Shown here piece after piece: positions 6,796-12,558 of a stretch of DNA of 35,789 bases (its first letter is position 1; each line of letters opens with the position of its first letter). A program made the position numbers and the translations under genes. The notes beneath the pieces are model-generated. The model saw only the letters and a program-made list of their open reading frames with translations, did no database searches and was not told where the DNA came from. Source of the DNA: a virus; IMG/VR virus record IMGVR_UViG_3300004151_000021, positions 1 to 35,789 of that record. One strand, written 5' to 3'.

Positions 6796-7290
6796 TCAGA
6801 TCAGTTTGCCTTGCTCGGGTGGGCGTTCGTCATTCATTTGGACGACGAAGTCATCGAGAATGCGCGCGCGGACGTCTTCGCCTTTGATGAAGCTTTCCAA
6901 AAAGGCGGCCAGCTCAAGCCGGAGCAGTGCCCCACAGGCTGGCGATAGGCGAGGGCCCGAAGAACGTGCCGTCGTGATGAAGCTTTGCCACGCCTTGCCG
7001 GCCACAATGGTCGTGGTGAGCGAAAGATTGAAATGATCGACGGCGCGTAGGCGCAGGTCGGCAGATTTGATGAGGGAAAGGAAAAAGACGCTGATATGCG
7101 CCACACAAAGCCGCAGGCTTGGCTCTCGACCAGAGGCGGCATAGCCTTTGCGCATGTCAACATAGTTGAGCCAAGAGGCATCAGCATCGGCAAGGCGCTC
7201 GGCTAAGCTCCGGCCATGGCGAATAGTTTGCGCGGCCTGCTCGGCGTGATCGTATTGTGTAGCGAGATTATAAGCGGCGACGTGTGTCAT
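6796..7290 (-). CDS. phage protein of unknown function
   Basis: A 164-aa mostly helical protein with no recognised domain or transmembrane anchor. I choose the ATG at 7290 (MTHVAAYN) because GAGG lies 6 nt upstream. An alternative ATG at 7302 overlaps the previous stop as ATGA and would add four residues (MRIP). It belongs to the leftward early operon between two other unknown genes. Confidence 0.65.
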   Translation of the reverse strand: MTHVAAYNLATQYDHAEQAAQTIRHGRSLAERLADADASWLNYVDMRKGYAASGREPSLRLCVAHISVFFLSLIKSADLRLRAVDHFNLSLTTTIVAGKAWQSFITTARSSGPRLSPACGALLRLELAAFLESFIKGEDVRARILDDFVVQMNDERPPEQGKLI

Positions 7291-7298
7291 GGGAATCC

Positions 7299-7553
7299 TC
7301 ATCTATCTGCATCGTTCTGCTCGATCTGGGCGTAGCCAAGAGCGATGGTGAAAAACTTGTCGATTTGCCATTGCGGGAATCCGGCTTTGTTCAAGATGTC
7401 CTGCGTGGCCGGTCGCCTACTGCGTAGCTCGGCCACAAGAATGTCGGTCATGCGCGAAACGATGTCCCACCGCTCTTTTTCGGAAAGGAGACGGTGCGGT
7501 GTGGCTGGGCCGGATGGCCCGGCGCGGTCTTCAATGTTGTGTGATGGCATCAT
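7299..7553 (-). CDS. small phage protein of unknown function
   Basis: An 84-aa soluble protein without a recognised domain. The frame can be extended to a TTG at 7568, but the ATG pair at 7553/7550 has AAGGA 7 nt upstream and is preferred. It follows the 52-aa membrane peptide gene and ends as an overlap with the next reading frame. Confidence 0.62.
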   Translation of the reverse strand: MMPSHNIEDRAGPSGPATPHRLLSEKERWDIVSRMTDILVAELRSRRPATQDILNKAGFPQWQIDKFFTIALGYAQIEQNDADR

Positions 7554-7568
7554 GACGCAATCCTTCAA

Positions 7569-7727
7569 TCAGTGGTTCATGAGGTATGAAAGCTTGCCGA
7601 TATACTCGATTGACCAGACGCTAAGGTGTGCTAGGCCAAGGGCTGCCATAACCACGAAAGGAATTGCGGCGAAAGGGAGGGGGCTCTCGCCGTTGTTGTT
7701 AAAGTTGTGTGGTTGGTGATTTTTCAT
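7569..7727 (-). CDS. 52-aa single-span membrane peptide
   Basis: A short gene starting MKNHQPHNFNNNG and ending SYLMNH, with one hydrophobic helix at about residues 17-40. GGAGG lies 4 nt before the ATG at 7727, the best ribosome site in this part of the operon. It is the first gene of the leftward operon, directly downstream of the operator-covered promoter at 7751-7779, so it would be among the first proteins made after derepression. Function unknown; position resembles early phage host-takeover or exclusion peptides, which is speculation. Confidence 0.68.
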   Translation of the reverse strand: MKNHQPHNFNNNGESPLPFAAIPFVVMAALGLAHLSVWSIEYIGKLSYLMNH

Positions 7728-7750
7728 GAACCCTCCGTCTGAGAGTTCAG

Positions 7751-7779
7751 TGAATAACGCAAATGCGTTAGCTAGTCAA
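7751..7779 (-). promoter_or_regulatory. left early promoter (pL-like)
   Basis: On the minus strand TTGACT (7774-7779, five of six to consensus) is 17 bp from TATTCA (7751-7756, weak). Transcription would begin about 15 nt upstream of the SD of the 52-aa gene. Both elements are overlapped by the 16-bp operators described at 7755 and 7778, so repressor binding would block it. Confidence 0.5.
7755..7770. promoter_or_regulatory. operator oL copy 1 (TAACGCAAATGCGTTA)
   Basis: A 16-bp inverted repeat, perfect apart from its two centre bases, lying in the spacer and -10 of the left promoter. It differs by one base from the perfect palindrome at 10937-10952, which links this promoter to the repressor/Cro region. 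Confidence 0.75.
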
Positions 7780-7793
7780 ACGAAAATGCGTTA
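7778..7793. promoter_or_regulatory. operator oL copy 2 (AAACGAAAATGCGTTA)
   Basis: Second copy, 23 bp from copy 1 centre to centre, with one conserved half (TGCGTTA) and one diverged half (AAACGA). It overlaps the -35 of the left promoter. A perfect TATAAT at 7803-7808 on the plus strand could serve the 7929 gene and would also fall under this operator, although no good -35 is visible. Confidence 0.65.
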
Positions 7794-7928
7794 TTTTTTT
7801 TATATAATCCTAACCACATTGTATTATTAATGTTTTTGTCTATTTTGGTAAAAAAAGAACTTGTGCCTATCCGGCAACAAAATAGGTGGCTAAGGTTCTT
7901 TTTGAAAATTGAACAAATGGAGGAAACA

Positions 7929-8180
7929 ATGATCGAAGTGTTTATCTCTTGGTATATCGTTTTATGCATCGGAACTTTGATCGGTTGGTACAAGGATACA
8001 ACGTTTTGGTCTTTTATGATGTGCTTGCTCTTTGGGCCTCTAGGCCTGCTAATTGTTATTTGCGCATCGGTTGATCTTTCAAAATGTCCCCATTGTTGCA
8101 AGAGAGTCAATGCAGAAGCCTCGATCTGCCCTTATTGTCGCAGCGTTTTGAAAACAGAAAAGCAATCATTAGAAAAATGA
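7929..8180 (+). CDS. membrane protein with C-terminal zinc ribbon
   Basis: An 83-aa protein with two hydrophobic helices (about 5-19 and 27-47) and a C-terminal zinc ribbon, CPHC at 53-56 and CPYC at 67-70. GGAGG 5 nt before the ATG at 7929 fixes the start; the longer open frame has no ribosome site. It is read rightward, against the early left operon, and is followed 43 bp later by another membrane/zinc-ribbon gene. These look like accessory genes carried by the prophage and possibly expressed in the lysogen. Function unknown. Confidence 0.72.
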   Translation: MIEVFISWYIVLCIGTLIGWYKDTTFWSFMMCLLFGPLGLLIVICASVDLSKCPHCCKRVNAEASICPYCRSVLKTEKQSLEK

Positions 8181-8223
8181 TTTATGTGAATCGTTTTGGG
8201 TTGGTTATAGGTTAGGAGGGGGT

Positions 8224-8667
8224 ATGGCGCTTATCACATGCAAGGATTGCCAAAAGGAATTCAGCACGGACGCTAAAAGCTGCCCACATTGCGGAGCGAA
8301 GAAGCCTTATGGCGTTCAGAAAACAATCATTGATGTGCTTTCCATTTTCTTTGTGTCATGGGTCTTTTTTTCATACCTAGCCTCGCAAAACGGTTCGAAG
8401 GCCGATTTATGCTCAGATAACAAGCAAGCTTACGAAGTTGTTTCTTCCTTCGCTAAGGACGGGAACAGCAATTTTGTGATGTCTGATATGGCTGAGGCGA
8501 AGTTTGAGCATCTCAGTGGTTGTATGATCCGCGTTACTTCATACGGGATGAAAAATGGTGAGCGTGACGATTTTTCCTTGATCGTTTCGCCGTGGACTCC
8601 GGAAGGTCAGACGAAGCAAATCTTTCGCATAAATCTCACTGAGACATTGAAGGGCGTAGAGGAATAA
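8224..8667 (+). CDS. N-terminal zinc-ribbon, single-span membrane protein
   Basis: A 147-aa protein. An N-terminal zinc ribbon (CKDC at 6-9 and CPHCG at 20-24) is followed by a membrane helix (about 34-52) and a C-terminal domain of about 90 residues that should lie outside the cytoplasm, with a cysteine pair at about 60 and 99 that could form a disulfide. AGGAGGGGGT precedes the ATG. It is the second gene of a rightward pair and ends 3 nt from the convergent acetyltransferase gene. I do not recognise the C-terminal domain. Confidence 0.78.
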   Translation: MALITCKDCQKEFSTDAKSCPHCGAKKPYGVQKTIIDVLSIFFVSWVFFSYLASQNGSKADLCSDNKQAYEVVSSFAKDGNSNFVMSDMAEAKFEHLSGCMIRVTSYGMKNGERDDFSLIVSPWTPEGQTKQIFRINLTETLKGVEE

Positions 8668-8670
8668 CCC

Positions 8671-9201
8671 TTATCCAGCGCGGCAAGAGGCACAGGACAT
8701 GGCCGCCATAAGCGGTCTTTCCAAAATGACAATAGGCGCTTCGATCCCATCTGCAAAAATCGCTTTTGTTTGACCGGACACAACGGCTCCATATTTGCAC
8801 TGCGCCTCAAGCCATCTGTTGTGGTCGGCGCGGATTGTCAAGATCGCCTTATCGCAGCCGTGTTCCGCCGCCCAAAGATCAAGCATCGAAAAAATAGTTT
8901 GCACAATGGCTGAGTGACGATAGGCTGGGCAAACGTAGCCGGCGATATATTTTGCCGTTTTTTCTTCTATTTTCTTAACCGTGACCGTTCCTGCGATATT
9001 ATTTTCTGTGAACGCACCAATTGTTGCATGTGTGCATGTTTCGGAACAAGCGGTACGCCATTCCTCATGCGTGCGTGAAAGCTCTTTCTGCGGATCTGTT
9101 GTGAAAAAGCGGCGATCGTCGCCCGTCAAAGCTTCCGTTCTTATTTTACGGTAAGCCTCTGCGTCGTTTGCTGTCAAAATGCGATAGGTGAAAGGTTTCA
9201 T
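8671..9201 (-). CDS. GNAT-family N-acetyltransferase-like protein
   Basis: A 176-aa protein with a GNAT-like order: N-terminal YRILTANDAEAYRKIRTEAL, a central strand IAGTVTVKKI, then YVCPAYRHSAIVQTIFSM where the acetyl-CoA loop (usually Q/RxxGxG/A) should lie, and a helix-strand end. The acetyl-CoA loop is degenerate because the glycines are missing, so activity is uncertain. Its start overlaps the stop of the HTH-regulator gene by one base (TAATG), so the two form a translationally coupled pair. Substrate unknown. A GNAT toxin with a regulator partner is a possibility, not an established fact. Confidence 0.7.
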   Translation of the reverse strand: MKPFTYRILTANDAEAYRKIRTEALTGDDRRFFTTDPQKELSRTHEEWRTACSETCTHATIGAFTENNIAGTVTVKKIEEKTAKYIAGYVCPAYRHSAIVQTIFSMLDLWAAEHGCDKAILTIRADHNRWLEAQCKYGAVVSGQTKAIFADGIEAPIVILERPLMAAMSCASCRAG

Positions 9202-9848
9202 TAAACAACCTCAGCTTTTTCCCACGCTGCATCGAATGCGTTTTTATACGCGATGGCAAAGGGGCCTGATTTGTGCAGAACGACGTATGGCGGCGTTTTG
9301 TGATCGAATGAGATAAGCGCCAAGTTATCGCCGAAAGCAAAGAATGAAACCTGCGGCATGTTGTGTTGTTTGGTTTGTCGCCGGATCACGGCCCATGTTT
9401 GGCTGAAATTTCCTTCAGCGGCAAGAATGCGGCCAGTGACTTTGCCAGAGCCGACAAATGCAAGCATTTTTGAGCGATAGCCTTCGATGTTTTTAATCGA
9501 ACGTTGGAAAGCCCCCTCATCGACAAGAGAGACAATGACTTCACCACCAAAACTTTCAAGATAGAAATAAACGAAATTAAGAAACTCTTGAAATCTATCG
9601 CGTCCCTCAAAAACTTCCATCCCAATTGGCAGGCGGCGCACGCCATCATTGTCAATGAACTCGATCCCGATGTTTCGGAAGGCAGATATGATCTTGATGA
9701 GCGTTTCTTTCTTGGGCGAATTTTTCTCTGTTTCGATGTAGCGGAGGGTTGCCGGGTTTAACCCGGTAACCCGCGCCAAATCTGTGCGTTCCCATCCGGC
9801 CAACGCGCGCGCCGCTTGAATCTGTTTTCCGCTCGGTGATGCACTCAT
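9201..9848 (-). CDS. XRE-family regulator with a C-terminal sensor-like domain
   Basis: A 215-aa protein. Residues 5-60 form an XRE helix-turn-helix (GKQIQAARALAGWERTDLAR, then NPATLRYIE), and residues 62-75 (IGIEFIDNDGVRRLP) are a linker typical of alphaproteobacterial regulators. The C-terminal 130 residues (FLNFVYFYLESFGGE, GYRSKMLAFVG, FFAFGDNLALISF) resemble a domain I have seen in other HTH proteins; it may have a phospholipase-D-like fold without its catalytic HKD, but this is uncertain. It is coupled to the GNAT gene and likely regulates its own promoter. It is distinct from the phage repressor at 10445. Confidence 0.82.
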   Translation of the reverse strand: MSASPSGKQIQAARALAGWERTDLARVTGLNPATLRYIETEKNSPKKETLIKIISAFRNIGIEFIDNDGVRRLPIGMEVFEGRDRFQEFLNFVYFYLESFGGEVIVSLVDEGAFQRSIKNIEGYRSKMLAFVGSGKVTGRILAAEGNFSQTWAVIRRQTKQHNMPQVSFFAFGDNLALISFDHKTPPYVVLHKSGPFAIAYKNAFDAAWEKAEVV

Positions 9849-9880
9849 CTTGACCCCAACTTATTTTTTCGCTTTTAGGA

Positions 9881-9950
9881 TACCGATAATAGGCGTGAAA
9901 GCAAAAATAAAAAATGAAGAATAAGACGGGTTCTACCGATAGAAGCGGTA
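9881..9950. promoter_or_regulatory. candidate autoregulatory region of the HTH/GNAT pair
   Basis: TACCGATA occurs at 9881-9888 and again at 9934-9941; the second copy lies in the inverted repeat TTCTA-CCGA-TAGAA (9931-9944) and faces CGGTA at 9946-9950. A minus-strand -10 (TATTAT, 9886-9891) overlaps the first copy. The whole interval 9849-10155 (307 bp) has no convincing gene; on the plus strand TTGTTT (10078) and TATGCT (10101) are a weak promoter candidate for the gene at 10156. Confidence 0.4.
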
Positions 9951-10155
9951 ATTTCTACCTAAAAATGGCAGTGATCTGGCCTGTATATGGTTAAATGGTT
10001 TATCATTTCCTTCAATCTATGGTCTTTTGCAATATCTCAAAACGTAACTTACAATAGCCCAAAACATTAAAACAAGATTGTTTTCACGTTATAAGATTAC
10101 TATGCTGAGAAGGTTATTTGTCTGTCATTTTAAGCGGAAAATTATGGGGGAATTG

Positions 10156-10455
10156 ATGAAACAAGCTTTTGAGCTGACGATTGTTGCGGCAGAGAACGAT
10201 GATGGCGCTGAAATTTTGAGCGTGACGGCCCGCGCCTGTGATGGCGCTAGCCTTTTAGTAAACCGTTATCAGTATACGTCTATTCTAGCCTGTTGCACCT
10301 ATGTGGCCCATACGGCGCGCACCATGGACAGCATGGTAGAGGATCTATTCTGCTTGAGCTTTGACATCGATGCGAGCAATCAGTTACCCGCCAGCCGTTT
10401 TGAGGATGCCATGCAGTGGTTTTGCGATTTTGATATGAAAAAGTTTATTCAATAA
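10156..10455 (+). CDS. small acidic protein of unknown function next to the repressor
   Basis: A 99-aa acidic protein with no recognised domain, membrane segment or signal peptide. The ATG at 10156 has GGGGGA 4-5 nt upstream; an in-frame ATG at 10144 would add four residues. It converges on the repressor gene, and the two coding ends overlap by 11 nt. A gene tail-to-tail with the repressor could be expressed in the lysogen, so an immunity, antirepressor or cargo role is possible but unsupported by any motif. Confidence 0.62.
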   Translation: MKQAFELTIVAAENDDGAEILSVTARACDGASLLVNRYQYTSILACCTYVAHTARTMDSMVEDLFCLSFDIDASNQLPASRFEDAMQWFCDFDMKKFIQ

Positions 10456-10867
10456 GGCTGAGCATATATTTCTTGATCTGCGCTGTTGTGGTTGGCTCTG
10501 AATCTTCGGCAAAATCGTCCCAAAAATACTTGATGGCCTTTTCCATGAGCATTTGCTCTGATTCTTTAGATAGCTTTCTATCAAACTTTACTTCAACAAG
10601 CGCATTAAGGCATGCAGAAGATATTTTTGCCCCTTGGCTTGCAATTTTTTGTCCGACTTTTGGCCTTGATTCAGCGCCAGTTGAGAGCCAATCGATTGTC
10701 GTCTCAAGCGCTTTTGCGAGTGCGGCTAAATCTCTGAACGACGTTCCTTTTCTGTCTAGGAATGATTGTATCGTGCTTTGCCTCTTTCCCATGCGAGTAG
10801 CCAGCTGATTTGGGTTCAACCCAAGCTGGTTCATTTTAAAAACAACGCGTTCATACATAGTGTTCAT
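10445..10867 (-). CDS. phage repressor, XRE HTH, no peptidase domain
   Basis: A 140-aa repressor candidate. The N-terminal HTH (about 5-65) reads LGLNPNQLATRMGKRQSTIQ, with LAALAKALE after it, a classic lambda-repressor-like fold. The C-terminal half is helical and acidic and lacks the S24/LexA Ser-Lys peptidase seen in CI-type repressors, so RecA-driven self-cleavage is not expected. It faces a Cro-like gene across a 95-bp region holding two operators. Its promoter has -10 TATAGT only six bases before the ATG, so the mRNA is probably leaderless, like lambda cI from pRM. A second ATG at 10858 is possible. Confidence 0.85.
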   Translation of the reverse strand: MNTMYERVVFKMNQLGLNPNQLATRMGKRQSTIQSFLDRKGTSFRDLAALAKALETTIDWLSTGAESRPKVGQKIASQGAKISSACLNALVEVKFDRKLSKESEQMLMEKAIKYFWDDFAEDSEPTTTAQIKKYMLSLIE

Positions 10868-10873
10868 GGTGCA

Positions 10874-10902
10874 ACTATATGATAAAGCTAGGGTTTTGTC
10901 AT
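10874..10902 (-). promoter_or_regulatory. repressor promoter (pRM-like)
   Basis: Minus strand: ATGACA (10897-10902, five of six to TTGACA), 17-bp spacer, TATAGT (10874-10879, five of six to TATAAT). The ATG starts six bases after the -10, so transcription should begin at or next to it. Operator 10903-10918 abuts the -35 on the upstream side, the place from which a bound repressor could contact RNA polymerase. Confidence 0.6.
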
Positions 10903-10918
10903 AAACGAAATTGCGTTA
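10903..10918. promoter_or_regulatory. operator oR copy 1 (AAACGAAATTGCGTTA)
   Basis: One half is the conserved TTGCGTTA and the other is AAACGAA, the same diverged half as at 7778-7793. It touches the -35 of the repressor promoter and covers the likely -35 (TTGCGT, 10911-10916) of the rightward promoter. Confidence 0.68.
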
Positions 10919-10940
10919 CATCGCAGCTTTACAAGATAAC
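10911..10940 (+). promoter_or_regulatory. right early promoter (pR-like)
   Basis: TTGCGT (10911-10916) and GATAAC (10935-10940) are 18 bp apart; both are imperfect. Transcription would begin about 16 nt before the Cro-like ATG. Each element lies within one of the two operators, consistent with repression in the lysogen. Confidence 0.42.
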
Positions 10941-10952
10941 GCAATTGCGTTA
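10937..10952. promoter_or_regulatory. operator oR copy 2 (TAACGCAATTGCGTTA)
   Basis: A perfect 16-bp palindrome, the best copy of the four. It is 34 bp from copy 1 centre to centre and 10 bp before the Cro-like start codon, over the -10 and probable start site of the rightward promoter. Confidence 0.75.
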
Positions 10953-10962
10953 ATTAGGGTGC

Positions 10963-11238
10963 ATGAAGAATGCACTGATAAGAGCGATAGAGCTGAAGAA
11001 AACGCAAACTGCACTCGCTGAATCGATGAGTGAAGCTGCGAAAGCCTGTGGATGCTCGAAAAAATACAGGCAGTCCCATATTTCCACATGGCTTCAACGT
11101 GGAAAGATACCAGCAGATGCCTGCCTTCATATCGAAGTAGCCCTTAGTGGCGAAGTGACACGGCAAATGCTTCGCCCTGACATCTTTGGGGTCCCAAAAA
11201 TTGAAATCAAAAGCAGACATTGTAACGGGCCTCCCTGA
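10963..11238 (+). CDS. Cro/YdaS-like HTH protein
   Basis: A 91-aa DNA-binding protein. Residues about 5-60 resemble the YdaS/Cro group: KNALIRAIELKKTQTALAES, then a recognition-helix region QSHISTWLQRGKIPADACLH, followed by the characteristic end of the domain (RQMLRPDIFG). It is divergent to the repressor and first in the right early operon, so it likely acts like Cro, competing for the same operators and favouring lytic growth. The region between the HTH helices is a few residues longer than usual. The SD is weak (AGGGT). An 83-bp gap follows. Confidence 0.85.
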   Translation: MKNALIRAIELKKTQTALAESMSEAAKACGCSKKYRQSHISTWLQRGKIPADACLHIEVALSGEVTRQMLRPDIFGVPKIEIKSRHCNGPP

Positions 11239-11321
11239 CCACCCTTTGATCATCACGCTCTGCGCGATGTGAAGAAAGAGAATTATGATCCCATTTTAAT
11301 CATAGAATTGTAGAGGCCCAA

Positions 11322-11780
11322 ATGAACCAGCCCAAACTTCACTCTGTTACAAGCGATGATATCAAAGAAGTTGTCGCGCGAAATTTAAGCCCACGTGTTG
11401 GCTTGCATAAAAAATGGAGCGTTGAATGTTTTGCGGAGCTAACGGGGCAGGAAGTTCAGACCGTTTATGGACAAATCAGCGGGACAGGGCTGGCACCGGC
11501 AGCCAAGCTTATGCGTATGGGCGATATTGTGGGGCCAACTTTCTTAAACGAAGTTCTCGCTCTTATCGGCATGGGTGGGGCACATAGGATTGATGGGGAG
11601 GGTTCTGATTGCCCAAGCCGCATTATTTCAGAAGCGGCGGATTTGATTAAGTCTATTTCTGAAGCACATGCGGATGGAACCCGTGATCATCGTGAGACGG
11701 CGATTATTCTCAAGGAGGCGAAAGAGCTATACGCGTGGCTCGGCGGATATATTCACGCCCTTTCACAGGATATTTCCTGA
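11322..11780 (+). CDS. CII-like phage regulatory protein
   Basis: A 152-aa protein with an N-terminal DNA-binding-like part (VVARNLSPRVGLHKKWSVECFAEL, then QTVYGQISG; residues about 12-55) and a helical C-terminal part. Alphaproteobacterial prophages often carry such a protein in the CII position, after Cro and before the replication genes, and I infer a regulatory role from that. Start at 11322, with only a weak AGAGGC site 5 nt upstream. Its stop overlaps the next start as TGATG. Confidence 0.65.
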   Translation: MNQPKLHSVTSDDIKEVVARNLSPRVGLHKKWSVECFAELTGQEVQTVYGQISGTGLAPAAKLMRMGDIVGPTFLNEVLALIGMGGAHRIDGEGSDCPSRIISEAADLIKSISEAHADGTRDHRETAIILKEAKELYAWLGGYIHALSQDIS

Positions 11781-12382
11781 TGGGTAAAATTGATTTTGAT
11801 GCACGTGAAATCAAGTGGCGCATTGCTCGGGCCCGAGAAGTTTGGACTGAAAGCAAACCAGCGCAAGGCTCAGTTGTCGAGACATTTATGGCGTCGCGTG
11901 GCTTTTCCCCATCAGAAATGCCAGAGGTTTTGCAATTCCATCAGAAACTTTGGAATGCCGAATGTGCACGGCCAATTCCTGCGATGATTTGCGGCATATG
12001 GCGCGGTGGTTTTATCACGGCGGTTCACTGCACTTTTTTGAAAAAGGACGGGAAGGGAATCGCGCCGTTGAAAAAGCCGCGTATTGTGATCGGCCATTAT
12101 ATTGGCGCTCACGCGCAATTTGATGTGATCGTGCGTGGCAATCTTGTTTTGACGGATTGTATTGAAACGGCGTTGCAATTTAAGCGCCGTGCCCCAGCTG
12201 TTCCTATTTATTCATCTATCAGGATTGAAAATATCAGCGCTCCGGTGCCAAAGGCTGTCGATAAACTCATTCTTCTGACGCGAGGAAGAAAGAGTGACGC
12301 AAGCGATGAGATTCTCTCATGCGCAGCGGCCACGCATGCCGCACGTGGGCACAGTGTTCGGATTGAAAGGTTGGCGTTGTGA
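11780..12382 (+). CDS. Toprim-domain primase-like protein (partial active site)
   Basis: A 200-aa protein resembling the short phage primase/Toprim family. An N-terminal region (SVVETFMASRGFSPSEMPEV, FHQKLW) and a middle strand part (MICGIWRGGFITAVHCTFL) precede the Toprim-like motif LVLTDCIETALQF at about 125-137. In active members this reads xxEGIETAL; here the first Glu-Gly is Asp-Cys, so catalysis may be weakened. There is no N-terminal zinc finger. It lies two genes before dnaB, consistent with replication. The ATG at 11780 overlaps the preceding stop; a longer reading of the frame intrudes on the upstream gene. Confidence 0.75.
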   Translation: MGKIDFDAREIKWRIARAREVWTESKPAQGSVVETFMASRGFSPSEMPEVLQFHQKLWNAECARPIPAMICGIWRGGFITAVHCTFLKKDGKGIAPLKKPRIVIGHYIGAHAQFDVIVRGNLVLTDCIETALQFKRRAPAVPIYSSIRIENISAPVPKAVDKLILLTRGRKSDASDEILSCAAATHAARGHSVRIERLAL

Positions 12383-12558
12383 TGATGGTAATCTACATCA
12401 TTTTACTTTTTTGTCTTGGCTTGCTTTCAATGGGGGTGCTTATCGTTCTTTTCCCATTCATTTCTATGATTGTTGTCGGCCAGATCATTTACCTAGTTCT
12501 TTCAGAAGTTTTTTCAGATTTTAAAAGCGCAATCATCAGAACGGTTCATAAGTCATGA
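12382..12558 (+). CDS. 58-aa membrane peptide in the replication operon
   Basis: A very hydrophobic peptide (residues 2-41 form one long or two short membrane helices; starts MMVIYIILLF, ends IIRTVHKS) with a short positively charged tail. Its ATG overlaps the stop of the Toprim gene as TGATG and its stop overlaps the dnaB start as ATGA, so it is fixed in the operon and likely translationally coupled. Function unknown. It could tether replication proteins to the membrane or act as an early exclusion or takeover peptide, both speculative. Confidence 0.7.
   Translation: MMVIYIILLFCLGLLSMGVLIVLFPFISMIVVGQIIYLVLSEVFSDFKSAIIRTVHKS

Noticed and set aside
11240-11321. TATGAT...ATCATA inverted repeat upstream of the CII-like gene
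   Set aside because: Short, AT-rich and of low significance; no matching copy elsewhere was noticed.
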